From: Mycolicibacterium aichiense
Lineage (GTDB): Bacteria > Actinomycetota > Actinomycetes > Mycobacteriales > Mycobacteriaceae
NCBI RefSeq assembly: GCF_010726245.1
Contig: NZ_AP022561.1
Coordinates: 3,844,001 to 3,908,000, forward strand
DNA: 64,000 nucleotides
Reading direction: 5' to 3'
This document shows, one piece after another, positions 54,312 to 62,705 of the stretch. The notes beneath the pieces are model-generated. The model had not been told where the DNA came from. It saw only the letters and a list, made by a program, of their open reading frames with translations, and ran no database searches. Both the position numbers and the translations under genes were made by a program. The stretch's first letter is position 1. Each line of letters opens with the position of its first letter.

Positions 54312-55139
54312 ATGGCGCAGGTGTTCATCGGCAGCGAGGCGTTGGCGGCGGGCAGGGTTACGAAGTACGAGCTGCGGGCGCATTACCAACGCGTGCTGCC
54401 TGACGTCTACACCGCGAAGTGTGCGCCTTCGCTCCGCGACAGGACCATTGCCACGTGGTTGTGGTCCGGACGCCAAGGTGTCATCTCGGGTGCGGCCGCG
54501 TCAGCACTGCATGGCGCAAAGTGGGTGGACCACAACGCCGTCATCGAAGTGAACTGGCCCGGTCGCAAATCTCCAGCGGGCGTTCAGATCTGCCGAGACA
54601 CGTTGTTCGACGCGGAAATCACGTCGCGGCACGGTGTGGCCGTCACCAGCATCGAGCGGACCGCGTTCGACCTCGCGCGACACGGGCCCACGGCCAAGGC
54701 TGTCCAGCGGCTCGACGCGCTGGCCGCGGCCACCGCCTTCCGAGTCGGTGATGTTCTCGCGGTGGCCGAGTGTCATCCCCACGTCAAAGGTCTGCGTCGC
54801 GTGCCTCAGCTGCTGGAGCTTGTCGACGCCGGCGCGCAGTCGCCGCGTGAAACCTGGTTGCGACTGCTGCTGATGGACGCCGGATTTCCGCGGCCAGAAA
54901 CTCAGATTCCAGTGCTCCGAGCCGACGGGTATTCGCACTACTTTCTCGACATGGGCTGGCCCGATGTCATGGTCGCGGTCGAATACGACGGCGAGCAACA
55001 CCGCCTCGATCGCGACATCTACGGCGGCGACGTGATCCGATCGGAATACATCACACAGGTCGGCTGGCGGCGCGTCAGAGTGCTGGCAGGTCACCGAAAG
55101 TACGACATCCTGCGACGAGTCCATGAGGCGTGGCGTTGA
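54312..55139 (+). CDS. DUF559 (VSR-like endonuclease-fold) protein with AbiEi-like N-terminus
   Basis: A 275-residue protein. The first third resembles the winged-helix part of AbiEi-type antitoxins (FIGSEALAAGRVTKYELRAHYQRVLPDVY). The C-terminal third has the DUF559/Vsr-like PD-(D/E)xK core (FLDMGWPDVMVAVEYDGEQHR, then RSEYITQVGWRRVRVLAG). Mycobacterial genomes carry many scattered paralogues of this kind, whose role is unproven; nucleic-acid processing or a defence link is inference. It stands alone on the plus strand between catabolic genes, and both sides carry related 62-bp hairpins, suggesting it arrived as a cassette. Its stop lies in the second hairpin. Confidence 0.75.
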   Translation: MAQVFIGSEALAAGRVTKYELRAHYQRVLPDVYTAKCAPSLRDRTIATWLWSGRQGVISGAAASALHGAKWVDHNAVIEVNWPGRKSPAGVQICRDTLFDAEITSRHGVAVTSIERTAFDLARHGPTAKAVQRLDALAAATAFRVGDVLAVAECHPHVKGLRRVPQLLELVDAGAQSPRETWLRLLLMDAGFPRPETQIPVLRADGYSHYFLDMGWPDVMVAVEYDGEQHRLDRDIYGGDVIRSEYITQVGWRRVRVLAGHRKYDILRRVHEAWR

Positions 55140-55195
55140 GAGCGTGCTGAGAGCGAGCCTTCGGCGAAAAGTTCGCTCCCAGTGCGATGTCAACG
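55134..55195. repeat. 62-bp hairpin element, copy 2
   Basis: The same length and register as the element at 54198-54259, identical at 45 of 62 positions. Its arms are less perfect (CGTTGA and TCAACG at the ends, GAGCGA and TCGCTC inside). It holds the stop codon of the DUF559 gene on the plus strand and of the CoA ligase on the minus strand, so it probably ends transcription both ways. Confidence 0.7.
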
Positions 55196-56725
55196 CTCGG
55201 CAATGTGCTTGCGCACCAGATACTTCTGCACCTTACCGCTGGCTGTGCGGGGGTAGTCCCCTGCCACCTCGTGTAATTCTTCGGGCCACTTCTGCCGTGC
55301 CGCACCGCAGCTGTCGAAGTGCGCGCGAACCTCCTGCAGCGTCGGCATCCGGTGGCCCTCCCGGACGCGCAGCACGGCAGCGGTGTGCTCGCCGAGACGG
55401 GCGTCCGGCGCAGAGACCACCACCGCTTCGGCGACCGCCGGCATGCTCAGCAGCAGCTCCTCGACCTCAAGCGCGCTGATGTTCTCGCCACCGCGGATGA
55501 TCACGTCCGCTTTGCGGTCGGTGATCGTCAGGTAGCCGTCCTCGTCGAGGACGCCGATGTCTCCGGTGTGATACCAGCCCTCAGCGTCAAAAGCCTTGGC
55601 AGTCACCATGTCATCGGTGTACCCGAGGCACAGATCCGGTCCGCGAGAGAGGATCTCGCCTTCGTCGGTCAGACGGACCTCCACGCCGGGCCGGGCGTCA
55701 CCGTCGGTGAACAGCCGCTTGTCCTCCGGCGCGCTCGGCCGTGACCCGGTGATCGACGGGTGCTCGGTGCTGCCGTAGGAGCGGAAGACGTGCACACCCA
55801 GATCGGCGAGCCGACGGGTCACCGCGATCGGCACCGTCGAGCCACCGAGGCCGACGTGTTTGATCCGGCTCATGTGCGCGTCGGTGAAATCGGGGTGATC
55901 GAGCAGGCTTGTGACGAAGTACGGCGGGCCGCCGCCGATCGACATGCCTTCGGACTCCATCAGTTCCAGCACCCGGCCGGGATCCCAGACGTCGGTCAGG
56001 TCGATGGGCGCGCCTTCGAGCACCGGAATCAGGAAGGCACCGACCATACCGATGAAGTGGCCGACGGGCGTCGCGGTGATCTGTCTGCCGCGGTCGGGCG
56101 CATAGTTCTCCAGCAGCTGCCGAGTCTCGAACCCCAGCGTTTGATGGCTGTGGATCACGCCCTTGGGATCGCGGGTTGTTCCGGAGGTGAACGCGATCAG
56201 CGCCGGGCCTGCCGGATCGGTGTGCAGCTCGCCGTCCATCGGTTCGTCGGCCAGCAGGTCATCGAAGTTGTCGCCCACCAGGCCCACGATCGGGATCTCG
56301 GCACACAGATCTGGCTGATACGTCATGTGTCCGAAGTGCTCGGTGGTGATGAAGACCTTGGGCCGTGCCGTGCCGATGATGTGGGTCAATTCCTTGCGAC
56401 CGTAGAAGTGCACGATCGGCACGACGACAGCCCCCAGGAACGACGTCGCCCAATACGTCACCGCGGCCTCGACCCAGTTGGGCAGCTGGAAGGCGATGAC
56501 GTCACCGGGGCCGACCCCGCGGGACCGCAACCCGGCCGCCAGCCGGCGCGCAAGGATCTCCACGTCGCGGAAGGTCCCACTGAACGGCCGTACCGCGGAG
56601 TGCACCCAGAACCCGGTGTCGGGGTTGGCCGCCAGACCCTTGGCCAGCAGCTCACCGAGAGTATCCGGCGTCCACCAGCCTTCCTCGATGTAGCGTTTGC
56701 TCAGCTCAACCGGGATATTCCTCAA
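55190..56725 (-). CDS. Acyl-CoA ligase (cyclohexanecarboxylate-CoA-ligase-like)
   Basis: A 511-residue adenylate-forming ligase with LIAFTSGTTRDPKGVIHSH, YGSTEHPS, DRKADVIIRGGENISALEVEE and the catalytic lysine in TASGKVQKYL. The YGSTEHP signature recalls ligases for alicyclic acids, but the substrate is uncertain. I choose the TTG at 56725 as start because a perfect GGAGGTG lies six bases upstream. A GTG at 56734 sits within that site and would add three residues. It is divergent from an enoyl-CoA hydratase gene, and the gap contains two overlapping GAGAAT/ATTCTC elements. Confidence 0.85.
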   Translation of the reverse strand: MRNIPVELSKRYIEEGWWTPDTLGELLAKGLAANPDTGFWVHSAVRPFSGTFRDVEILARRLAAGLRSRGVGPGDVIAFQLPNWVEAAVTYWATSFLGAVVVPIVHFYGRKELTHIIGTARPKVFITTEHFGHMTYQPDLCAEIPIVGLVGDNFDDLLADEPMDGELHTDPAGPALIAFTSGTTRDPKGVIHSHQTLGFETRQLLENYAPDRGRQITATPVGHFIGMVGAFLIPVLEGAPIDLTDVWDPGRVLELMESEGMSIGGGPPYFVTSLLDHPDFTDAHMSRIKHVGLGGSTVPIAVTRRLADLGVHVFRSYGSTEHPSITGSRPSAPEDKRLFTDGDARPGVEVRLTDEGEILSRGPDLCLGYTDDMVTAKAFDAEGWYHTGDIGVLDEDGYLTITDRKADVIIRGGENISALEVEELLLSMPAVAEAVVVSAPDARLGEHTAAVLRVREGHRMPTLQEVRAHFDSCGAARQKWPEELHEVAGDYPRTASGKVQKYLVRKHIAER

Positions 56726-56742
56726 CTGCAGCACCTCCGCTT

Positions 56743-56779
56743 GGCGATGCTATTCTCCGTCATCGAGAATGCCAATACC
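56743..56779. promoter_or_regulatory. Two degenerate GAGAAY-N3-RTTCTC elements in divergent gap
   Basis: ATTCTC at 56752-56757 and GAGAAT at 56765-56770 are arranged outward, so each is half of a separate 15-mer (56743-56757 and 56765-56779), with 11 and 10 of 15 matches to the element at 20434-20448. On the minus strand the first contains TAGCAT, a possible -10 for the CoA ligase, in the same register as TAGGAT in the 20.4-kb palindrome. Confidence 0.45.
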
Positions 56780-56798
56780 GGAATTGGAGAACGCAAAC

Positions 56799-57515
56799 AT
56801 GGTCGATCTGGAGACGAGCGACGGCCTTGCAGTCCTCACGATCGACCGTCCGCACGCCCGTAACGCGATCGCACTGTCGACCATGGGTGAACTCGAGGAG
56901 GCGCTCGACGCGGCGGCAGGCGCGCTGGCCTTGGTCATTCGCGGCGGCGGCGACCGGGCATTCGTGTCCGGCGGTGACCTCAAGGAACTGAGCGCGCTGC
57001 GCACCACCGACGAGGCCGCCGCGATGGCTGCCCGCATGCGCGCGATCTGCGACCGCATCGCCGGTTTCCCCGCCCCCGTCATCGCCGCACTCAACGGGCA
57101 TGCCCTCGGCGGCGGAGCCGAAGTCGCCGTCGCCGCCGACATCCGGATCGCCGCCGACGACATCAAGATCGGCTTCAACCAGGTTTCGTTGGCGATCATG
57201 CCGGCCTGGGGCGGCGCCGAGCGGCTGGCGGCACTCGTCGGCAACGGCAAAGCCTTGCTGCTCGCCGGGTCCGGCACGGTACTCACTGCCGCTGAGGCGC
57301 AGCGGTGGGGCCTGATCGATAGGGTGGTTCCGCGAGATTCGTTCGACGACGAATGGCGAACGCTGGCAAGGTCGTTGGCCGACCGGCCGGCCGGTCGTAT
57401 CAAGAAGGTGATCGGCGGCGTCACCCCGGCCGAAGCCATCGACGCGTTCGCCGAACTGTGGGTGTCCGACGAGCACTGGGAAGCTGCCGACCGGGTGATG
57501 AACCGCGGGAAGTAG
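56799..57515 (+). CDS. Enoyl-CoA hydratase/isomerase
   Basis: A 238-residue crotonase-fold protein. It has LAVLTIDRPHARNAI, ALVIRGGGDRAFVSGGDLKEL (oxyanion hole 1) and IAALNGHALGGGAEVAVAADIRIA (hole 2, classical G-x-A-x-G-G). It adds water to, or isomerises, an unsaturated acyl-CoA. The ATG at 56799 has GGAGA about eight bases upstream; the longer in-frame start at 56697 would run into the divergent promoter. It pairs with the divergent CoA ligase. Confidence 0.85.
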   Translation: MVDLETSDGLAVLTIDRPHARNAIALSTMGELEEALDAAAGALALVIRGGGDRAFVSGGDLKELSALRTTDEAAAMAARMRAICDRIAGFPAPVIAALNGHALGGGAEVAVAADIRIAADDIKIGFNQVSLAIMPAWGGAERLAALVGNGKALLLAGSGTVLTAAEAQRWGLIDRVVPRDSFDDEWRTLARSLADRPAGRIKKVIGGVTPAEAIDAFAELWVSDEHWEAADRVMNRGK

Positions 57516-57523
57516 CGCCGGCA

Positions 57524-58732
57524 TCAGAGCGGGAACCTGGCGCGCACTGCGGTGAACCGTTCCCACATCTGCGCGGTGCGCTCATAAGCGTTGATGCGCT
57601 TGGTCTCCGGCGGCAGCGCATCGCCGAGTTCGGTGCGGGCGACCACGCGAGTGGACAGGACGGCGGGCTCTCCCCCGAGCATGTGACGGTAGGTGAGGTT
57701 GCCGCGCTCGAACCCCTGGGTGTCGACCCAGTTCTGCACGCCGGGGTCGTCGTGGGCGAGAACCAGCCGGATCTTGCCGTCGTCGTCCACAGACGCGCGG
57801 CTCGGGGTGTAGCTGACGGGACGGTAGAGGAAGTCCATGCTGGTGAAAAATGTGCCCATATTGGTGATCATCCAGAGACCCTCGTGCGCGTCGAACTCGA
57901 CGATCAGCGCCTCGTCGGGGCCCAGTTCCCAGTACATGTTCGCAGCGACGCGGCCGCGCTTGGCGTCGGCCTCGGTGGCTTCCGTTTCCGGAAACCGATT
58001 CGGGTGCTCGTTGTCGACTCCGCCGTAGGTGAATGGAAATTCGGGCCAGCTGGTCATCAGGCCTGTGACGAAATCGCCGGCCCATCCCATCGCGTCGACC
58101 ATTGCGGTCGCAGTCGGGACCGGCCTGGGTGCGGCCATGTCGACGCGCTCAATACGCAGCACACCGGGTCGCTCATCCCAGCTGTCAAAACCCTGTCGAA
58201 TGAACAGCTTCCGGGTGGCAGGTGTGGTCGGTAACCAGTTCAGGCCACGCTCGGGCCCGCCGATGTACAGCTCGAACGTGCCGTCCGGTTCGACATGCAG
58301 TTGGTGGCCGAACACATTGGCCTCCGGCACATCGCCGAACGGCTCGTGCAGGACGTGCGGGCCGGCCGGGCGCGCGCCCTGTACGGTGACGTTGAAAAAT
58401 CGCGCGGTACCTCGTGTTCCGGTGACTCGATAGATCGACTCACCGTCAATCCACGCCTGCTGATAGGTGAAATCCGCGCAATCGCCGCCGAGTTTGCGGG
58501 TCGGACCGCAGAAGGCGTGGATGCTCGGGTACCGCGAATCCCGGGTTTCCAGCGCAAGGTCGAAGGCCTGCCCCAGGTTCTGGGTGAGGAAACGGAACGC
58601 GTCGGTCCGCTGAGCCCCTGAGGTGGCGTTGAAGTCCTTGAACGACTGCCGGCCGGCGGCCTTCAGTCGATCGCAGAACTCGCTCCACGCATCATCGAGC
58701 GCCTTGTCCTCCGGACCATCGCCAAACGCCAC
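57524..58732 (-). CDS. DUF1214-containing protein
   Basis: A 402-residue soluble protein of the DUF1214 (with partial DUF1254) type, a beta-rich family often found near oxygenases and of unknown activity. Characteristic stretches are CGPTRKLGGDCADFTYQQAW, FELYIGGPERGLNW, EALIVEFDAHEGLWMI and DTQGFERGNLTYRHML. The GTG at 58732 is preceded by an AGGGGGAG site at good spacing. It follows the TIM-barrel gene by 16 bases and is the last gene of the TauD-led operon. Confidence 0.75.
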   Translation of the reverse strand: MAFGDGPEDKALDDAWSEFCDRLKAAGRQSFKDFNATSGAQRTDAFRFLTQNLGQAFDLALETRDSRYPSIHAFCGPTRKLGGDCADFTYQQAWIDGESIYRVTGTRGTARFFNVTVQGARPAGPHVLHEPFGDVPEANVFGHQLHVEPDGTFELYIGGPERGLNWLPTTPATRKLFIRQGFDSWDERPGVLRIERVDMAAPRPVPTATAMVDAMGWAGDFVTGLMTSWPEFPFTYGGVDNEHPNRFPETEATEADAKRGRVAANMYWELGPDEALIVEFDAHEGLWMITNMGTFFTSMDFLYRPVSYTPSRASVDDDGKIRLVLAHDDPGVQNWVDTQGFERGNLTYRHMLGGEPAVLSTRVVARTELGDALPPETKRINAYERTAQMWERFTAVRARFPL

Positions 58733-58748
58733 CGGACTCCCCCTCTCC

Positions 58749-59552
58749 TCAGCCGCCGAGCCGGTCGAGCATCCCGCGGACCGCATCACACGCCCGCTGC
58801 GCCGCCGGCAGCCGTCCTTCTGCGTCGATTCTCGGCCCCAGCAGCTCGAGGTCGAAGCCGAACCGATAGCCCTCGGCCAGCGCCTGGGCCACAAACGATT
58901 CGATCGGGATCGCGCCATCACCCGGTACCGCCCGGGCAGGCAGCGCGCGGTCGCCCAGCACATAGTCACTCAGCTGGATCAACCGCGTCCGGGGAAGCGC
59001 CCTGCGCAGCAATCCCGCAAGGTCGGCCTCGGCCCAGCAGTGGAACAGATCGATACAGATGTCGAGTCCGGCCGATTCGGCAAGCGTGATGGTGTCGCGC
59101 AGACTGTGCGCCATGTGGATGTCGGCGTACACGGCGTTGGCATTCTCGATGGCCAGGCTGATGCCGGCCTGTGCGGCCTCGTGCAGGCACGGCTCGATCG
59201 CGGTGCCGAAGGCCTCGGCGGCCTCCGACCAGCTGAGCTCGCCACGGCCGCCGGTAAGCAGGTAGATGCAGCGGGCATCGACGGATGCGGCGACGTCGAT
59301 CAGCCGAGATAGTGCGCTGCGGGCGGCGCCGGCCGTCCGCCGGTCAATCGGGACTAGGCCGGAACCGAAGACGTGGCAGACCGCCTGCACCAGATAGTCA
59401 CCAGATCCGACGACTCGCTGGAAGTCGGGGTCAAGCAGCTCGGTGTCGATGACACTAAGACACCGCACACCGAGTTGCGTCCAATGGCGTTGCAGTTCAG
59501 CCGGACTCGACCCCAGGAAGGTGACGTCATGGACGGATAGCTGCTCGTGCAT
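58749..59552 (-). CDS. Sugar phosphate isomerase/epimerase-like TIM barrel
   Basis: A 267-residue xylose-isomerase-like TIM barrel. Metal and acid residues sit at ISLAIENANAVYAD, DICIDLFHCW, IQLSDYVLG and FGFDLELLGP. Members isomerise or epimerise sugars, inositol derivatives or hydroxy-acids. It lies seven bases below the sulfotransferase gene. A partly degenerate active site is possible, as the first Glu/His region is weak. Confidence 0.7.
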   Translation of the reverse strand: MHEQLSVHDVTFLGSSPAELQRHWTQLGVRCLSVIDTELLDPDFQRVVGSGDYLVQAVCHVFGSGLVPIDRRTAGAARSALSRLIDVAASVDARCIYLLTGGRGELSWSEAAEAFGTAIEPCLHEAAQAGISLAIENANAVYADIHMAHSLRDTITLAESAGLDICIDLFHCWAEADLAGLLRRALPRTRLIQLSDYVLGDRALPARAVPGDGAIPIESFVAQALAEGYRFGFDLELLGPRIDAEGRLPAAQRACDAVRGMLDRLGG

Positions 59553-59559
59553 CCCGGGC

Positions 59560-60729
59560 TCAGTCCCGCTTTTCGATCGGAACTCCGAAGCGCTCCCGGA
59601 ACGGTGCGAACTCGGCGTGTAGATCGTCCAGGTTCTCCCCGATGTCGGTCAGCAGCGATGTGGAGTAGCGGAATTTGCCATAGCGGTCGCCACGGTTCTC
59701 GGCCAGGTAGGTGCGCATGGCCGACTCAGCCCCGCCGCTGAGATCACGACCGCAGAAGGCGTAGTAGGTCCGTACGGTCGCGATCGGGTCTGCGATGAAA
59801 TCGAGGTACGGGATGTGCATGATGCGCGGATCGTCGACCAGTGGCGCGCTCATCGTGTTCCTGATGCTGGCCCGGGTCAGTTCGAGATGCATCTTTGCGG
59901 CGGCCTGGAGATCGACGGGCCCGATGATGCCCTCGAGGATGTCGGCCATCATCATGGTGCGCGATGCGGCGACCTGTACCGGATCACGGTGCAGCCAGAG
60001 CAGATTCGCGTCCGGGTAGGTGTCGAAGAATGCCTCCAGACGGAAGCCGTGGAAACCCTTCAGCACCCAGTATTTGCGTGGCCGGTGGTATTGGCACTGT
60101 TGCAACATCGCCTTGTGCAGCCGGTACTGCGCGGCCGGATCCGTCGGGAGTCCGCCGACCAGCGTCGGCATCGGCACCCGCCACCATGCGGTCGGTGTCA
60201 TCACCCGGAAGTCGTACGCCCAGGTGCGTTCGTCTTCCGGAAGTCCGTCACCGAGCATGTCGTTGTACGGATGGCTGTGCAGCCATTTGGGCATCGTGGT
60301 GTTGATCTCACGCCAGTCGGCATCGGCCTTGTCCCGGCGCGGATCGTCCGCTGCGGCGAGGCCCGGCGGCGGCGATGGGTACATCACTTCCCAGAAGCGA
60401 AGCGCACGGCCGTGCGGGTCCACCGACATCAGGGCGTGCATCAATGTGGTGCCCGAGCGTGGCTCGCCTGTGACGAACATCGGCCGGTCGATCACCTCGT
60501 CGGCGATCGGATAACGGCTCCGGTCCGCGATCAGTTCCAGTCGCGACGTCAACAGCCAGTGGCAGACACGCTCGGCCTCGGCAATTCCGTTGGCGTCCAA
60601 GCCGACACCGTTGAGGTGATCGACGGCCAGGGTGAACCGCTCCGGCAGGCTCGGATCGCCGAAGTCGTCGCAGCCGGTCTCGGCCCGCGCGCGGGTGAGC
60701 AGATCGGCGGCATCCAGTCGATCGGTCAT
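59560..60729 (-). CDS. Sulfotransferase-family protein
   Basis: A 389-residue protein of the sulfotransferase_3 type. A PAPS 5'-phosphate-binding P-loop reads FVTGEPRSGTTLMH near residue 88, and the 3'-phosphate site is marked by LLWLHRDPVQVAASR. Such mycobacterial proteins transfer sulfate to, or bind, lipid-like and hydroxylated molecules. The ATG at 60729 has a GGAGGA site and overlaps the LLM stop by four bases. Grouped with a TauD-type dioxygenase, it hints at organosulfur chemistry. Confidence 0.82.
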   Translation of the reverse strand: MTDRLDAADLLTRARAETGCDDFGDPSLPERFTLAVDHLNGVGLDANGIAEAERVCHWLLTSRLELIADRSRYPIADEVIDRPMFVTGEPRSGTTLMHALMSVDPHGRALRFWEVMYPSPPPGLAAADDPRRDKADADWREINTTMPKWLHSHPYNDMLGDGLPEDERTWAYDFRVMTPTAWWRVPMPTLVGGLPTDPAAQYRLHKAMLQQCQYHRPRKYWVLKGFHGFRLEAFFDTYPDANLLWLHRDPVQVAASRTMMMADILEGIIGPVDLQAAAKMHLELTRASIRNTMSAPLVDDPRIMHIPYLDFIADPIATVRTYYAFCGRDLSGGAESAMRTYLAENRGDRYGKFRYSTSLLTDIGENLDDLHAEFAPFRERFGVPIEKRD

Positions 60730-61853
60730 GGCCGTCCTCCACACAGGATCAGCAGCTCATCTTCGGTCCGACGTACGTTGGCCGCCGATGCCGCGCTGAA
60801 TTCCAGACCTGCCATCGTGCTGTAGTCCAGGATCTTGGGAACCCGAAGTCCGGCGTCGACATACGACTTGATGGTCCGTGCGACCTGTTTCGGGGTACCG
60901 TGCGGGACCAAAGCGAGGATTGCCTCGGGATCGACACGGGCAAGGAAATCGATGATGCGCTCCCGGGTGAGGGTGGCCGGATTGATGTCGTGAAAGCCGG
61001 CCCAGTCCTCCCCCATCGGATGGTCGAATCCGAAGCGGCGCAACACCGGTGCCGATACCTGCAGCAGAAAGCTGGCCACCAGCGGCGCCCGGACGATCCG
61101 CTCGATGGCGGCGTCGTCCTCACCGATCAGGCACACCTGCACGAAACACGGGGTGATCGCCATCGGGTCCCGGCCCGCTCGGTCGGCGGACTGGCGCACC
61201 GCGCGCAACATCTCCGCATAGTGATCAGGGGTCCATGCGCCGGCCGGCCACCAACCGTCGGCGTACCGGCCGACGATCTCGAGCATGCGCGGGCCGCTGG
61301 CACCGATCCAGATCGGCGGCACGCGTCCCGCGTAAGGCTCGGTGTCGAGGCGGGCCTGCTCCAGCCGGTAGAACTGGCCGTGGAAGTCGACCGGACCGGG
61401 GCTATCCCACAGCAGCCGAATGACTTTCAGCGCCTCCTCGAGGCGACTCACTGGCTTGGCGAAGTCGAAGCCGTACGGCACGATGTTCTCGTTCTCGCCA
61501 CTGCCGAGCCCCAAGATGAACCGACCGCGCGACAGGTGGTCGATAGTAAGGGCGCTCTGGGCAAGTAGTGCGGGATGGCGCCGGACCGTGTCGACCACGC
61601 TGGTGACCAGTGGCACAGTGGTGGTGAGCACTGCCGCGGCGGCAGCGACCGCCATGCCGTCGAGATGTCGGTGCGGCGACGGTGACACGGTGGCCAGGTC
61701 GGTGAATTCCGGTGTCCACAACGAATCCGGCCAGAAACTGACCATGTGGTCGGGTAACCAGATCGAGTGGTACCGACCACTGTCCAGGTCGGTGAGGCAG
61801 GACAGATCCAACGGAAGGGTGGTGCGCAGAAATGCGGCCGGCTGGACGTCCAT
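60726..61853 (-). CDS. LLM-class F420-dependent oxidoreductase
   Basis: A 375-residue luciferase-like protein. It has SIWLPDHMVSFWP, TTVPLVTSVVDTVRRHPALLAQSALTIDHLSRGRFILGLGSGE (the F420 pocket) and PPIWIGASGPRMLEIVGRYADGWWP. It resembles the phthiodiolone ketoreductase and methylenetetrahydromethanopterin-reductase branch. It shares one base (TGATG) with the TauD-type gene. It probably reduces a ketone in the operon. Confidence 0.85.
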   Translation of the reverse strand: MDVQPAAFLRTTLPLDLSCLTDLDSGRYHSIWLPDHMVSFWPDSLWTPEFTDLATVSPSPHRHLDGMAVAAAAAVLTTTVPLVTSVVDTVRRHPALLAQSALTIDHLSRGRFILGLGSGENENIVPYGFDFAKPVSRLEEALKVIRLLWDSPGPVDFHGQFYRLEQARLDTEPYAGRVPPIWIGASGPRMLEIVGRYADGWWPAGAWTPDHYAEMLRAVRQSADRAGRDPMAITPCFVQVCLIGEDDAAIERIVRAPLVASFLLQVSAPVLRRFGFDHPMGEDWAGFHDINPATLTRERIIDFLARVDPEAILALVPHGTPKQVARTIKSYVDAGLRVPKILDYSTMAGLEFSAASAANVRRTEDELLILCGGRP

Positions 61854-62671
61854 CAGGCGAACGGCTCCTCGCCTTCCAGCTTGGTGCGGTGCAACAACCT
61901 GCCGGACTGCGGATCGTAGGGCGTGGCGCGGTGCATGGTTCCGGTGTTGTCCCAGATGACCAGGTCGCCGACCGTCCAGTGGTGGCGGTAGACGAACTCA
62001 GGTCGGGTGGCCCAATCCCGTAACCGGACAAGCAGTTCGACGCTCTTGCGGAAGTCCATGTCCACCACGTGGCGCGCCGTGCACCCCAGCACCAGGGATT
62101 TGCGCCCAGAGCGGTGATTCCACACCAGCGGAAGTTCGCGGTCGCCGATCGCCATCATCGCCCGCAGCGTCGGGTAGCTGGGTTCGGGCTCGTAGTAGAA
62201 CAGCGTGTTCCACGCCGAGTGCATCACCCGCAGCGATTCGAGCGTGTGCTTGTCGGCTTCCTCCAGCGCGTCGTAGGCCGCGTAGGTATTGGCGAATTCG
62301 GTGTCGCCGGAGCCGTCCGGGCACACGACCTTGCTCGACAGAAGCGAGGCGCGGATCGGCACGCTGTTCATCGTCCCGTCGATGTGCCAGTACAGCGAGC
62401 CTTTCAGATAGTCGGCCAGCTCGTTGATGCTGGTGTCCAGGGTGACGGAGTAGACCTGCTCTCCAGTGCGTTCCGGCGCGAATGTGCCCAGCGTCTCGGT
62501 GAATTCGACCTGTTCGGCGTCGCTGAAACCGATCTGCGGAAACACCAGCACACCACGGCGTTCGAGGAGGTCACGAAGACTGTCGGCATGCACACCGCTG
62601 AGCAAGTCCGCCTTGGTGGCCCGGACTTCGGAGGCGATAGCCGGTGCGATATCGACAACCGACAGGCTCAT
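61853..62671 (-). CDS. TauD/TfdA-family 2-oxoglutarate dioxygenase
   Basis: A 272-residue Fe(II)/2-oxoglutarate oxygenase. The facial triad is His and Asp in LYWHIDGTM and the distal His in GTMHRATPY, and the Arg of HRTKLEG binds 2-oxoglutarate. Relatives act on taurine, alkyl sulfates or aryloxyacetates. It heads the five-gene operon. Only two bases separate its ATG from a perfect 13-bp-arm palindrome, which contains TATAGT as a likely -10, so the mRNA is probably leaderless. Confidence 0.85.
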   Translation of the reverse strand: MSLSVVDIAPAIASEVRATKADLLSGVHADSLRDLLERRGVLVFPQIGFSDAEQVEFTETLGTFAPERTGEQVYSVTLDTSINELADYLKGSLYWHIDGTMNSVPIRASLLSSKVVCPDGSGDTEFANTYAAYDALEEADKHTLESLRVMHSAWNTLFYYEPEPSYPTLRAMMAIGDRELPLVWNHRSGRKSLVLGCTARHVVDMDFRKSVELLVRLRDWATRPEFVYRHHWTVGDLVIWDNTGTMHRATPYDPQSGRLLHRTKLEGEEPFA

Positions 62672-62673
62672 GG

Positions 62674-62705
62674 CCGGTAACTATACACCGGCGTATAGTT
62701 ACCGG
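62674..62705. promoter_or_regulatory. Perfect palindrome over a leaderless promoter, TetR operator
   Basis: Arms CCGGTAACTATAC (62674-62686) and GTATAGTTACCGG (62693-62705) are perfect over 13 bases with a six-base centre. The palindrome begins two bases upstream of the TauD-type start codon and covers the stop codon of the TetR gene. On the minus strand TATAGT is eight bases before the ATG, fitting a leaderless promoter that the regulator would occlude. Confidence 0.8.

Noticed and set aside
54312..55139. DUF559 gene as part of a restriction-modification or toxin-antitoxin pair
   Set aside because: No methylase, toxin or partner gene is adjacent; both neighbours are catabolic genes.
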